From Actinomadura mexicana (GTDB lineage: Bacteria; Actinomycetota; Actinomycetes; Streptosporangiales; Streptosporangiaceae): a stretch of 64,000 nt of DNA. The notes below the pieces were generated by a model. The model was not told where the DNA came from. It saw only the letters and a list, made by a program, of their open reading frames with translations, and did no database searches. Within the stretch, counting starts at the first letter, position 1. The number at the start of each line of letters is the position of its first letter. Shown one piece after another: positions 26,732-36,934 of this stretch. Where the stretch lies: NCBI RefSeq assembly GCF_900188105.1, contig NZ_FZNP01000010.1, forward strand, positions 62,001 to 126,000, given 5' to 3'. The position numbers and the translations under genes are program-made.

Positions 26732-27295
26732 TCACGCCCGAGATATCCGATCTTTCGCTTCGATCGCCCCCTTGTAGGCGCAGCCCCTGACGCGCAGGAC
26801 CGGAGCCCCGGTCGGAGCGGCGCCGTAGACCTCGGCGGACACGCCCACGCCGTCCGCCTCCACGCGCACTCCCGGCGGAACGACGATCTGCACGGTGGAC
26901 TTGTAGGCGAGCACCCACAGGGTCGTGACCTCCCCGTCCAGGTCGGCCTCGCGGAGGTCGAGCAGGCCCGTCCCCTTGTAGACGACGGTCGTGAAGCGTT
27001 CGGGCAGCCGCCAGCGCCCGGCCTTCGTCACCGACCCCTTGTAGGCGACCTGGAACCGGCCGGCGGGCGCCTTGCCTGTCTCGTCGCGGGCGGCCCTCCC
27101 GGACGGCAGGTCGGCGACCAGCACGCCCAGGTCGTCGTAGGTGCGCGCGGCCAGCGCCAGGTTGATGCGCTCGTCCAGTTCGGCTTCGCTCAGCCGCCCC
27201 TCGGCGAAGGCCGTGTGGAGCCGGACGAGCAGCTCCTCGCGGTCGCGGTCCGAGGCGCGCACGGCGGGCGCGCCCCGGTCTTGCTCGACGCTCAT
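26732..27295 (-). CDS. DUF1707 / LiaF-like C-terminal domain protein
   Basis: A 187-aa protein. Residues about 12-70 are DUF1707 (VRASDRDREELLVRLHTAFAEG, then RLSEAELDERINLALAARTYDDL). The C-terminal half is a LiaF-like beta-solenoid in which the strand motif (V/A)YKG recurs four times (VAYKGS, VVYKGT, LAYKST, CAYKGA). No transmembrane helix is present, unlike many DUF1707 proteins. The family is tied to cell-envelope stress sensing. ATG 27295 has GGAGAG upstream; the longer frame to 27412 would run through the promoter. A MerR-type 19-bp-spaced promoter lies upstream. Confidence 0.7.
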   Translation of the reverse strand: MSVEQDRGAPAVRASDRDREELLVRLHTAFAEGRLSEAELDERINLALAARTYDDLGVLVADLPSGRAARDETGKAPAGRFQVAYKGSVTKAGRWRLPERFTTVVYKGTGLLDLREADLDGEVTTLWVLAYKSTVQIVVPPGVRVEADGVGVSAEVYGAAPTGAPVLRVRGCAYKGAIEAKDRISRA

Positions 27296-27333
27296 CGCAT
27301 CTCTCCTTCGGGCGTCTTCGCCTCGGCAGCCTG

Positions 27334-27358
27334 GCCCCTCCAGCGGCTGGAGGGTCAA
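27334..27358 (-). promoter_or_regulatory. MerR-type promoter for DUF1707 gene
   Basis: The palindrome CCCTCCAG-CGG-CTGGAGGG lies at 27336-27354. Read toward the DUF1707 gene, TTGACC (-35, 27358-27353) is followed after exactly 19 bp by CAGGCT (-10). A dyad inside an over-long 19-bp spacer is the hallmark of MerR-family promoters. No merR gene is in the window. Confidence 0.45.
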
Positions 27359-27501
27359 GACGCGATGTATCTTAACTCGCCGCCGCTCGGCTTTCGAGAC
27401 ATTCGTCCGCATCCCGACGCGCGATCATGGCTGCGCTCTTTCCGGACGGCCGTCCACTACATTCGGATCAGCCCGTTCATCGAGGTCAGGGGGGACGGTC
27501 C

Positions 27502-28086
27502 ATGGGCGGGACGGTCGGCCGCGCGCACGGTCCGTACACGCTGTACGACCTGGACGCGCTCCCCGAGGAGGGCCGCCGCTACGAGCTCGCCGACGGCTGG
27601 CTCAACGAGCTGCCCGGCGACGTGTGGCACGACCACGCGGCCGAGCAGCTCAAGACGGCCCTGAAGGAGGCGGCCCGGCAGGCGGACGCCGACGTGCACG
27701 TCGCCGGCGCGCCGCAGGACGTCACGACCCCGGCGGGAGTGCGCAAGCCCGACGTCTTCGTCGTCGCCCGCGACGTGGCCCGCGCGGCGCTCGAACGCCA
27801 GACCCGTACCTACTACGGCCCCGACCTCATCCTGGTCGCCGAGGTCGTCACGCCGCGCACGGTCAACGAGCAGATCGACCGCGTCCGCAAGGTGGAGGAG
27901 TACGCCGCGACCGGCATCCCGCACTACTGGCTCGTCGACCTGGAGCCGCGTCCCGCCGTCACCTTCCTGGAGCTCCGGGACGGCCGCTACGAGGTGGCCG
28001 GCAGGGCACGCTCCGGCGAGACCGTCACCCTGGACCGCCCCTACCCGATCGCCTTCGACCCGGCGCGCCTCTCCGAGATGGACTAG
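27502..28086 (+). CDS. Uma2-family PD-(D/E)xK endonuclease-like protein
   Basis: A 194-aa DUF820/Uma2 protein. It has YELADGWLNELPG at the N-terminus, RKPDVFVV with the core Asp, then LVAEVVTPRT supplying the E-x-x motif and KVEEYAATGIPHYWLVD at the C-terminal end. ATG 27502 is preferred over 27427 because a G-rich ribosome site (AGGGGGGAC) lies just upstream. Uma2 proteins are abundant in actinomycetes and cyanobacteria; their biological role is unsettled. It is divergent from the DUF1707 gene and 47 bp upstream of the cupin gene. Confidence 0.8.
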   Translation: MGGTVGRAHGPYTLYDLDALPEEGRRYELADGWLNELPGDVWHDHAAEQLKTALKEAARQADADVHVAGAPQDVTTPAGVRKPDVFVVARDVARAALERQTRTYYGPDLILVAEVVTPRTVNEQIDRVRKVEEYAATGIPHYWLVDLEPRPAVTFLELRDGRYEVAGRARSGETVTLDRPYPIAFDPARLSEMD

Positions 28087-28133
28087 CCGGACGGGTCCCC
28101 GGCAAGATCGTCCTGACGGTCTAGGCTCGGAGC

Positions 28134-28832
28134 GTGCTGCTGCTCACGACGCTCGACGCCTGGCGGGCCCGGCCCGGACCCCGTTTCGCCCTCCGGGAGG
28201 CGGGGGCCGTGTGGGCGCCGGACGACGAGCCCGCGCTGCTGGCCGTCGCCGACCGGGAGTTCACCGGCGGCCAACTCGTCGCCGTCACCCTGGATCCGGC
28301 CCCCGGCGCGGTGCCGGCGCGCGGCGTGATCGACCGCACGACCGCGTCCCGCGTCCGCTACCTGCGGCGCGGCCCCGACGGCCGGCACGTCGCGGTCCTC
28401 GACCGGCCGGCGACCGCCGAGGCGCTGGACCTGCTGCCGCATCCCGAGGGCGGCTGGTACCGCGAGACGTGGCGGGCGGACGCGGCCTTCATCCCGGACG
28501 GCTACCCGGGCGAGCGGGCCGCCGCCACCGCCATCTACTTCCTGCTGCCGCCCGGCGAGGAGTCGATCTGGCACGCCGTCCGGTCGGCGGAGCTGTGGCT
28601 GTGGCACTCCGGGGGCCCGCTGACGCTGCTGCTCGGCGGGGACGGCGACCGGCCGTCGCCGGCGCCCGAGCCCGTCACGCTGGGCGCGGACGTGGCGGGC
28701 GGGCAGGTGCCGCAGGCCCTCGTCCCGCCCGGCGCCTGGCAGGCCGCCCGCCCGGCCGGGGACGAGGAGGTCCTGGTCAGCTGCGTCGTCTCCCCCGGCT
28801 TCGACTTCGCCGACTTCCGCGCCCTCCCCTGA
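28134..28832 (+). CDS. DUF985 cupin with N-terminal extension
   Basis: A 232-aa protein. Residues about 96-232 match DUF985 cupins: LLPHPEGGWYRETWR, ATAIYFLLPPGEESIWH, ELWLWHSGGPL, then PQALVPPGAWQAAR and SPGFDFADF. The first 90 residues form an additional domain, not recognised, that may be a second small fold. The start is GTG 28134. It lies close behind Uma2 and may be co-transcribed. The enzymatic activity of DUF985 proteins is not established. Confidence 0.75.
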   Translation: MLLLTTLDAWRARPGPRFALREAGAVWAPDDEPALLAVADREFTGGQLVAVTLDPAPGAVPARGVIDRTTASRVRYLRRGPDGRHVAVLDRPATAEALDLLPHPEGGWYRETWRADAAFIPDGYPGERAAATAIYFLLPPGEESIWHAVRSAELWLWHSGGPLTLLLGGDGDRPSPAPEPVTLGADVAGGQVPQALVPPGAWQAARPAGDEEVLVSCVVSPGFDFADFRALP

Positions 28833-28853
28833 TCGCGGGGCCGCGCGGGAGCC

Positions 28854-29366
28854 TCACCGCTTGCGGCGCGGACGCACCGCCTGCTCGGCCCAGAACGGCT
28901 CCATGACCCGGCCGATCGCCCGGACCACGATGCTCAACTCGCCGTCCGACAGCGGGCCGAAGACGTCCGCGCCGACCGCGTCGGCCAGGGCGCGGGCCCT
29001 CCGGTGCAGGGCGCGGCCGTCCTCGGTGATGCGGACGCGGTACCGGCGCCGGTCGCGGGGGTCGCGGGCGCGCTCGCAGAGGCCGCGCGCCTCCAGGTCG
29101 TCCACGAGCCCGACCATCAGCGTCGGATCGAGCAGCAGGTAGTCGGCCATCTCCTGCTGCGACAGCGTCTCGGACGTGCTGAGCATCGCCAGCACCAGGA
29201 AGTGCCGCACCCGGATCCCGAGCGGTTCCAGCTCCTCCTCCAGCCGCTGCTCCAGCCACCACCCGCACTTGGACAGCTGGAAGCCCGCCAGGGCCGCGAG
29301 CCCCTCCGGCAGCCCGTCGCGCATGGAACCCTCCGCCATGGCAGCAGGGTATATCCGTTCGACCAT
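28854..29366 (-). CDS. MarR-family transcriptional regulator
   Basis: A 170-aa winged-helix protein. The HTH is LSQQEMADYLLLDPTLMVGLVDDLEARGLCER, the wing is DPRDRRRYRVRITEDGRAL, and dimerisation helices flank both sides. ATG 29366 is used; ATG 29339 is an alternative. It is divergent from an F420-type oxidoreductase gene 38 bp away. An ATCGA-N5-TCGAT dyad overlaps its own start and the -35 of the neighbour, so it probably represses both. The inducing ligand is unknown. Confidence 0.85.
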   Translation of the reverse strand: MVERIYPAAMAEGSMRDGLPEGLAALAGFQLSKCGWWLEQRLEEELEPLGIRVRHFLVLAMLSTSETLSQQEMADYLLLDPTLMVGLVDDLEARGLCERARDPRDRRRYRVRITEDGRALHRRARALADAVGADVFGPLSDGELSIVVRAIGRVMEPFWAEQAVRPRRKR

Positions 29367-29400
29367 CGATTGACTCGATCATAGAAAAGTTCGATTATCT
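29365..29400. promoter_or_regulatory. MarR operator and leaderless promoter of the F420 oxidoreductase gene
   Basis: ATCGA-ttgac-TCGAT (29365-29379) is a dyad, with a third TCGAT at 29391. TTGACT (29370-29375) and ATTATC (29394-29399), 18 bp apart, form a promoter whose start point falls at about the ATG at 29405, so the mRNA is probably leaderless. The dyad covers the -35. Confidence 0.5.
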
Positions 29401-29404
29401 ACGG

Positions 29405-30256
29405 ATGGCACCTACTCTCGGGCTCTTCGCCGTCAACCTGCACGCCTGCGCCGATCCGCACGTCGCCGCCCGGATCGCCGCCCTGGCCGAGGACCTCGGT
29501 TACGACTCGGTCTGGGCCGGCGACCACGTCGTGCTGCCGCGCCCGCGCGTCGCGCCGTCCCCCGCCGAGCCGGACGCGCCGTTCCTGGACCCGCTCGTCG
29601 CCCTCGCCCACCTCGCCGGCCGCACCGGGCGGATCGCGCTCGGCACCGGGGTCGTCGTCCTGCCGCAGCGCAACCCGCTGGTCCTCGCCAAGCAGCTCGC
29701 CAGCCTCGACGTGCTCAGCCGGGGCAGGCTCGTCTTCGGCATGGCCGCCGGATACCTGGAACCGGAGATGCGCGCGGTCGGCCTCCCGCCGGAGGGGCGC
29801 GGAGCCCGCGCCGACGAGTACCTCGCGGCGATGCGGTCCCTCTGGTACGACGACGAGCCGGCCTTCCACGGCCGCCACGTCGACTTCGCGGGGGTGGACG
29901 CCCACCCCCGGCCCGTGCAGCGGCCGATCCCCGTCGTGGCGGGCGGCCACGGCCCCGCGGCGCTGCGCCGGGCCGCCCGGCACGCGGACGGCTGGTACGG
30001 GTGGATGCTCGGACGCCGGGCCGCCGCGGAGACGATCGCACGGCTGCGGACCCTCACCGCCGAGGCGGGCCGCGATCCCCTGCACGTCTCGATCAGCCCG
30101 CCCCGCCCCCCGGACGCCGGTTTCGTCCGGGACTACGCCGAACTGGGCGTGGACCGGCTCATCATCGTCCCGCCCATGGGCGCCACAGCGTCCGAACTGG
30201 AAAGCTTCGTGACCGACCACGCCCCACGCAAACTGGGCGCCCGCCCAGCCCCCTGA
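29405..30256 (+). CDS. LLM-class F420-dependent oxidoreductase
   Basis: A 283-aa TIM-barrel enzyme of the luciferase-like superfamily. GYDSVWAGDHVVLP near residue 33, a GTGVVVLPQRNPLVLAKQ strand and PIPVVAGGHGPAALRRAARHADGW match the F420-dependent subgroup. It transfers hydride to or from F420 on an unknown substrate. It has no Shine-Dalgarno sequence and starts 5-6 bp after a -10-like hexamer, implying a leaderless transcript. The divergent MarR gene probably controls it. Confidence 0.8.
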   Translation: MAPTLGLFAVNLHACADPHVAARIAALAEDLGYDSVWAGDHVVLPRPRVAPSPAEPDAPFLDPLVALAHLAGRTGRIALGTGVVVLPQRNPLVLAKQLASLDVLSRGRLVFGMAAGYLEPEMRAVGLPPEGRGARADEYLAAMRSLWYDDEPAFHGRHVDFAGVDAHPRPVQRPIPVVAGGHGPAALRRAARHADGWYGWMLGRRAAAETIARLRTLTAEAGRDPLHVSISPPRPPDAGFVRDYAELGVDRLIIVPPMGATASELESFVTDHAPRKLGARPAP

Positions 30257-30905
30257 CAACCCGACACGAGCCCCCGCCCCAACGACAAACCGCAGCCTCA
30301 GCAACCCCCCACCACGACCACGCAACAACCTGAGGGCCGCGATCGCGTCCGAAGGCAGATTCGAGCGAAGCAAGAATCTGATCGCGCAGCGAGCCGCCAG
30401 GCGAGACGAAGCGATGCCAGCGATCGCCCCCACCCCCACGAAGAAACCGGTGCGCCGCCCCGACGCAAACCCCGCCAGGACGACACACCACAGCAACCCC
30501 CACCACAACCACGCAACAACCTGAGGGCCGCGATCGCGTCCGAAGGCAGATTCGAGCGAAGCAAGAATCTGATCGCGCAGCGAGCCGCCAGGCGAGACGA
30601 AGCGATGCCAGCGATCGCCCCCACCCCCACGAAGAAACCGGTGCGCCGCCCCGACGCAAACCCCGCCAGGACGACACACCACAGCAACCCCCACCACAAC
30701 CACGCAACAACCTGAGGGCCGCGATCGCGTCCGAAGGCAGATTCGAGCGAAGCAAGAATCTGATCGCGCAGCGAGCCGCCAGGCGAGCCGGAGCGATGCC
30801 AGCGATCGCCAGCAGTGCCCGACGATGGAGGGCCCCCGGGCCCGAAGGAGGAGGGCACTGCAATAGACACAGCAGGGCCGCCAGGCCCGAAGGAGGAGAG
30901 AAAAG
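30257..30905. repeat. Non-coding repeat block with a 191-bp perfect tandem duplication
   Basis: Units start at 30330, 30521 and 30712. The first two are identical over 191 bp as far as I can read; the third stops after about 100 bp. A diverged partial unit precedes them. Each unit holds a hairpin CAGATTC...GAATCTG (30356-30380, 30547-30571, 30738-30762) flanked by GCGATCGC-like sequence. Because 191 is not a multiple of three, long ORFs through the block change frame and are not coding. The block ends at the TIM-barrel gene stop codon. Confidence 0.85.
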
Positions 30906-30908
30906 CTA
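30874..30908 (-). repeat. TAG-anchored dispersed repeat, copy 2
   Basis: Read from the TIM-barrel gene stop: TAG, then pyrimidine tract CTTTTCTCTCCTCCTTC, hairpin GGGCC-TGGC-GGCCC and CT. All 35 bp are identical to 38678-38712. A diverged tandem copy lies at about 30826-30866. Confidence 0.8.
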
Positions 30909-31904
30909 TGTGAACGCAGCGTCGAAGGCGGTGGTCGGGGGTTCCATGGTGTTGAGGGCGCGGACGAACTCCAGGGCTTCGGGGGCGCCTTGGAGGCGGT
31001 CCATTCCGGCGTCCTCCCACTCGACCGAGATCGGGCCGGCGTAGCCGATCGTGTTGAGGGCGCGGAAGACGTCCTCCCACGGGACGTCGCCGCGGCCGGT
31101 GGAGATGAAGTCCCAGCCGCGCCGCAGGTCCGCCCACGGCAGGTGGGACGACAGGCGCCCGCGGCGGCCGTCGCCCGTGCGGACCTTGGTGTCCTTGCAG
31201 TCGACGTGGTAGATCCGGTCGCGGAAGTCGAGCAGGAAGCCGACCGGGTCGAGTTCCTGCCACACGAAGTGGGACGGGTCGAAGTTCAGCCCGAAGGCGG
31301 GGCGGTGCCCGATGGCCTCCAGCGTCCGGACGGTCGTCCAGTAGTCGTAGGCGATCTCGCTCGGGTGCACCTCGTGCGCGAACCGCACGCCGACCTCGTC
31401 GAACACGTCCAGGATCGGGTTCCAGCGCTCGGCGAAGTCGGCGTAGCCGCGCTCCACCATCGCCTCGGGGGTGGGCGGGAACATCGCGACCGTGTGCCAG
31501 ATCGAGGAGCCGGTGAACCCGACCACCGTGTCGACGCCGAGCCGCGCGGCGGCGCGGGCGGTGTCCATGATCTCGGCGGCGGCGCGCCGGCGGACGCCCT
31601 CGGGCTCCCCGTCGCCCCAGATCCGCTCGGGCAGGATCGCCTGGTGCCGCTCGTCGGGGTGGTCGCAGACGGCCTGCCCGACGAGGTGGTTGGAGATCGC
31701 CCACACCTTGAGGCCGTGCTCGGCGAGCGTCTCCAGCTTGCGCGGGACGTAGCCGTCGTCCGCGAGGGCCTTGTCGACCTCGAAGTGGTCGCCCCAGCAG
31801 GCGATCTCCAGGCCCTCGTAGCCCCAGCCGGACGCCAGCCGGCAGACCTCCTCGAACGGCAGGTCCGCCCACTGGCCGGTGAACAGCGTGACCGGTCGTG
31901 TCAT
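30906..31904 (-). CDS. Sugar phosphate isomerase/epimerase (TIM barrel)
   Basis: A 332-aa AP-endonuclease-2-like TIM barrel. Metal ligands are visible in HEVHPSE, NFDPSHF and HVDCKD, with VEWED near the end. The family isomerises or dehydrates sugars and inositols. ATG 31904 overlaps the Gfo/Idh stop (ATGA), so the two genes are translationally coupled. With the upstream ABC importer and ROK regulator they form a sugar- or cyclitol-use locus; the substrate cannot be read from sequence. Its TAG stop starts a dispersed repeat. Confidence 0.8.
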   Translation of the reverse strand: MTRPVTLFTGQWADLPFEEVCRLASGWGYEGLEIACWGDHFEVDKALADDGYVPRKLETLAEHGLKVWAISNHLVGQAVCDHPDERHQAILPERIWGDGEPEGVRRRAAAEIMDTARAAARLGVDTVVGFTGSSIWHTVAMFPPTPEAMVERGYADFAERWNPILDVFDEVGVRFAHEVHPSEIAYDYWTTVRTLEAIGHRPAFGLNFDPSHFVWQELDPVGFLLDFRDRIYHVDCKDTKVRTGDGRRGRLSSHLPWADLRRGWDFISTGRGDVPWEDVFRALNTIGYAGPISVEWEDAGMDRLQGAPEALEFVRALNTMEPPTTAFDAAFT

Positions 31905-33043
31905 GATTCGCTCCCTTCGACGTCGACCCAGCATCGGGACTCCGCGCTCCCGGCGACCGCGGCGAGGACGCGCTGCACCTGCAGGCCGTCGGCGAACGAC
32001 GGGCGCGGGTCGGCGCCGTCCGCGATCGCGGTGAGCAGGTCGGCGGCCTGGTGGGTGAACGTGTGCTCGTAGCCCAGCATGTGACCGGGCGGCCACCACC
32101 GGTCGGTGTACGGGTGGACGGGCTCGGTGACGACGATCCTGCGGAAACCGGCGGTCGCGTCGTCCTCGTCGCGGTCGTAGAACCACAGCTCGTTCAGCGA
32201 CTCCAGGTCGAACGCCAGGGCGCCGGAGGAGCCGCTGACCTCGATCCGCAGCGCGTTCTTGCGGCCGGTGGCGAACCGGGTGGCCTCGAACGAGGCGAGC
32301 GCGCCGCCGTCGGTGCGCCCGACGAACAGGGCCGCGTCGTCCACCGTGACCCGCGCCGTCCCGCCGCCCGGGACCGGGCGTTCCGGGACGAAGGTGTCCA
32401 GCAGCGCCGACACCCCGACGAGGTTCTGCCCGGTGATGAACTGCGCGGTGTCGATGATGTGCGCGCCGATGTCGCCGAGCGCGCCCGTCCCGGCCCGGTC
32501 GCGGTCCATCCGCCAGGTGAACGGCGCCCGCGGGTCGGCCAGCCAGTCCTGCAGGTACTGGGCCCGGACGTGCCGGACGGCGCCGATGCGCCCCTCGTCC
32601 ACCAGCCTGCGGGCCAGGGTGACGGCGGGGACGCGCCGGTAGTTGAACCCGACCATCGAACGGACGCCGCGCTCGCGTGCCCGCTCCGCGGCGGCGGCCA
32701 TCGCCTCGGCCTCCGCGACGGAGTTGGCGAGGGGCTTCTCGCACAGCACGTGCTTGCCCGCGTCGAGCGCGGCGACCGCGATCTCGGCGTGGCTGTCGCC
32801 CGGCGTGCAGATGTCGACGAGCTGGACGTCGTCGCGGCGGAGCAGCTCCTTCCAGTCGGTCTCCACCGACGCCCAGCCGAGCGCGTCGGCGGCGGCGCGG
32901 GCGCGCTCGGCGGAACGTCCTGCCAGGGCGGTCATGACGGGCGTCAGCGGCGGACCGAAGAACGGCCCCACGCTGCGCCACGCCTGGGAGTGGGCGCGTC
33001 CCATGAACGCGTGCCCGACCATCCCGACTCCGACGGTCGTCAT
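31901..33043 (-). CDS. Gfo/Idh/MocA-family oxidoreductase
   Basis: A 380-aa NAD(P)-dependent dehydrogenase. [12 protein letters not shown] is the Rossmann loop, HVLCEKPLA holds the conserved Lys of EKP, and [13 protein letters not shown] carries the catalytic Asp and His. It oxidises a sugar or inositol hydroxyl, probably feeding the TIM-barrel isomerase with which it overlaps. It lies 98 bp after the solute-binding protein, separated by a strong hairpin, so its expression may be lower than that of the transporter genes. Confidence 0.85.
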   Translation of the reverse strand: MTTVGVGMVGHAFMGRAHSQAWRSVGPFFGPPLTPVMTALAGRSAERARAAADALGWASVETDWKELLRRDDVQLVDICTPGDSHAEIAVAALDAGKHVLCEKPLANSVAEAEAMAAAAERARERGVRSMVGFNYRRVPAVTLARRLVDEGRIGAVRHVRAQYLQDWLADPRAPFTWRMDRDRAGTGALGDIGAHIIDTAQFITGQNLVGVSALLDTFVPERPVPGGGTARVTVDDAALFVGRTDGGALASFEATRFATGRKNALRIEVSGSSGALAFDLESLNELWFYDRDEDDATAGFRRIVVTEPVHPYTDRWWPPGHMLGYEHTFTHQAADLLTAIADGADPRPSFADGLQVQRVLAAVAGSAESRCWVDVEGSES

Positions 33044-33093
33044 TTCAGCTCACCTCTCTGTGTCGTGTTCCGGGGCGGGCCCCGGCCCCCGGG

Positions 33094-33129
33094 CCGGCGC
33101 ACCCGCCCGCCGGGGGGCGGGTGCGCCGG
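33094..33129. terminator. 15-bp hairpin between solute-binding protein and Gfo/Idh genes
   Basis: Arms CCGGCGCACCCGCCC / GGGCGGGTGCGCCGG around a 6-nt loop, directly after the binding-protein stop. As an intra-operon hairpin it may also protect the abundant binding-protein mRNA. Confidence 0.65.
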
Positions 33130-33141
33130 CGCCCCCGCCGC

Positions 33142-34206
33142 TCAGGACTCGAAGCCGAGCGGCATGTACGTGTCGACGTTGTCCTTGGCGACCGTCTCGG
33201 AGGCCAGCGTGATCGACTGGGGCACCTGGAGCTCGACCAGGTCGGCCATGCCCTTGCCCTGCGCGATGAGCCGGCCCAGCTTGATCGCGGACGCGGCCAT
33301 CGTCGGCGGGTAGGTGACGGTGGCCTCCAGCACGCCGCCGCCGGACTTGATCTCGCGCATCGCGTTGGCCGAGCCCGCGCCGCCGACCATGAAGAACTCC
33401 TTGCGGCCGGACTGCTTGATCGCGGCGAGCACGCCGACGCCCTGGTCGTCGTCGTGGTTCCACAACGCGTCGATCTTCTTGTGCGCCTGCAGCAGGTTGG
33501 AGGCGACCTGGTTGCCGGACTCCACGGTGAACTTGGCGTCCTGCTTCGCGGTGACGGTGTAGCCGTAGGACTTCAGCGCGTCCGCGAAGCCCTTGCTGCG
33601 GTCCTGCGTCAGCGGCAGCGTCGCGATGCCCTGGATCTCCACGATCACGGGTTTCGAGACGCCCTTGCCCTTCAGCTTCTTGCCGATGTAGTGGCCGGCG
33701 GAGACGCCCATGCCGTAGTTGTCGCCGCCGACCCACGTCCGGTACGACAGCTTGTCGGGGAAGACGCGGTCGAGGTTGACGACCGGGATGCCGGCGTCCA
33801 TCGCCTTGCGGGCGACCTGGTTCAGTTGCTCCCCGTCGTTGGGCAGGATCACCAGCACGTCGACCTTCGCGCGGATCAGCGACTCGACGGCGGAGATCTG
33901 CTGGTTGATGTCGTTGGTCGGCTCGACCGGCTTGAACGTCACGTCCTTGTACTTCTTGGCCTGGCCCTCGGCGTTCTTGGCGATCGCCGCGATCCAGCCG
34001 TGGTCCGCGGCGGGCGCGGAGAACCCGATGGTGACCTGCTTGCCCGGCTTGTCGTTGTCGCCGGCGAGCGACCCGGCCTGCGCCGCCGGGCTCGGGTCGC
34101 CCTTCTCGCTGTTGCTCGTGCAGGCCGCGGCGAGGCTGCCCGCCGCGACGACGGCGCCGCCGAACAGGACGCCTCTGCGGGTGGGACGGGGGCTCTGATC
34201 ACGCAT
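33142..34206 (-). CDS. Sugar ABC transporter substrate-binding lipoprotein (RbsB-like)
   Basis: A 354-aa periplasmic-binding-protein-I lipoprotein. The N-terminus has twin Arg (PTRRGVLFGG) and lipobox GSLAAAC, indicating Tat export and lipidation. TNDINQQISAVESLI and ILPNDGEQLNQVARKAMDAGIPVVNLDR are typical of the ribose/galactose group. It delivers sugar to the permease and ATPase encoded upstream. The gap to the permease is 100 bp. Confidence 0.85.
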   Translation of the reverse strand: MRDQSPRPTRRGVLFGGAVVAAGSLAAACTSNSEKGDPSPAAQAGSLAGDNDKPGKQVTIGFSAPAADHGWIAAIAKNAEGQAKKYKDVTFKPVEPTNDINQQISAVESLIRAKVDVLVILPNDGEQLNQVARKAMDAGIPVVNLDRVFPDKLSYRTWVGGDNYGMGVSAGHYIGKKLKGKGVSKPVIVEIQGIATLPLTQDRSKGFADALKSYGYTVTAKQDAKFTVESGNQVASNLLQAHKKIDALWNHDDDQGVGVLAAIKQSGRKEFFMVGGAGSANAMREIKSGGGVLEATVTYPPTMAASAIKLGRLIAQGKGMADLVELQVPQSITLASETVAKDNVDTYMPLGFES

Positions 34207-34306
34207 GACGTGCTCCTGATCAAGGGATGGGGCGTCCCCCGCCGCGCGTTCCCCGGGACGCGCGGCGCCGGACTGGGGTGGGTGTCGGGCGGTGACGAGA
34301 GGGAGG

Positions 34307-35382
34307 TCAGGTGGGCGAGCGGAGCCCGCGGCGCTGCAGCAGCACGGCGATCACGATGATCGCGCCCTTGGCGATCAGCTGGTCGCTGGTCTGCAGGCCG
34401 TTCAGGATGAACAGGTTGGTGATGAGGGTGAACACCAGCACGCCGAGGATCGACCCGGCGACGGTGCCGCGCCCGCCGGTGAGCAGCGTCCCGCCGATGA
34501 TGACGGCGGCGATCGCGTCCAGCTCGTACAGGTCGCCGTGGGTGCTGGAGCCGGTGGTGGTGCGGGCCATGATGATGAGCGCGGCGATGCCGCAGCAGAA
34601 CCCGGACAGCGCGTACAGCATCAGGGTGTGCCGGCGGACGTCGATGCCGGCCAGGCGCGCCGCCTCGGGGTTGCCGCCGACCGCGAACGTCCGGCGGCCG
34701 AACGTGGTGCGGTTGAGCAGCAGCCACCCGGCGGCGGCGACCGCGGCGAAGATGTACACGACGAGCGGCAGCCCGAGCACCTTGGTGGTGGACAGCGCCT
34801 CGATCGCGTCGTTCTCCGGCCGGACGAGCTGGGTCCTGCGGTCCGACATCCGCTGCGCCAGCCCCCGCGCCGCGACGAGCATCGCGAGGGTGGCGATGAA
34901 CGGGACCAGCCGCCCGTAGGAGATCAGCAGCCCGGTGACGACGCCCGCGCCGGTGCCGACGATGACCGCGCACAGCGCCATCACCACCGGGCCGTAGGAC
35001 TGCGTCGCCACGGTCGTCGCCCACACCGACGCCAGCGCCATCACCGACCCGACGGACAGGTCGATCCCGCCACCGATGATCACGAATGTCTGGCCGACGG
35101 TGATCACGCCGATGGTGGCGGCGAGCGCGAGGATGCCGACGACGTTGCCCGACGTCGCGAAGTTGCCGGGCTCGGTCACCAGGCCGACGACCGCCAGCAG
35201 CACCAGCGCGGCGACGAGCCCGAGGTGGTGGATCTCGCGGCTCCCCGCGGCGCCGCCCCGCGCGAACGGCCGCCACGGCCCCCCGCCCCCGCTCTTGCCG
35301 GTCGGGCGGGCGGGCACCCCGCCGCGCTCGCCCGCGTTCTCCTCGGTCCGGGGGGCCGACCCTCCGGAGTGAAAGGTGCCGG

Positions 35383-35386
<4 letters not shown>
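34307..35386 (-). CDS. Sugar ABC transporter permease (RbsC-like)
   Basis: A 359-aa membrane protein with eight to ten hydrophobic segments after a 50-residue polar N-terminus. GGGIDLSVGSVMAL and AVGGNPEAARLAGI are characteristic RbsC/XylH motifs; the latter is the cytoplasmic loop contacting the ATPase. The ATG overlaps the ATPase stop (ATGA). It imports an unidentified monosaccharide or cyclitol. Confidence 0.85.
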
Positions 35387-36906
<1,520 letters not shown>

Positions 36907-36934
36907 CGGGCCTCCTCGGGGGCCGGAGAGGGGG

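Noticed and set aside
29399-31872. Long minus-strand ORFs running through 30.3-30.9 kb (hydrophobic peptides repeating AARCAIRFLLRSN)
   Set aside because: They cross a 191-bp tandem repeat, which is not a multiple of three, so the frame changes between units. There is no ribosome site, and the DNA is a non-coding repeat.
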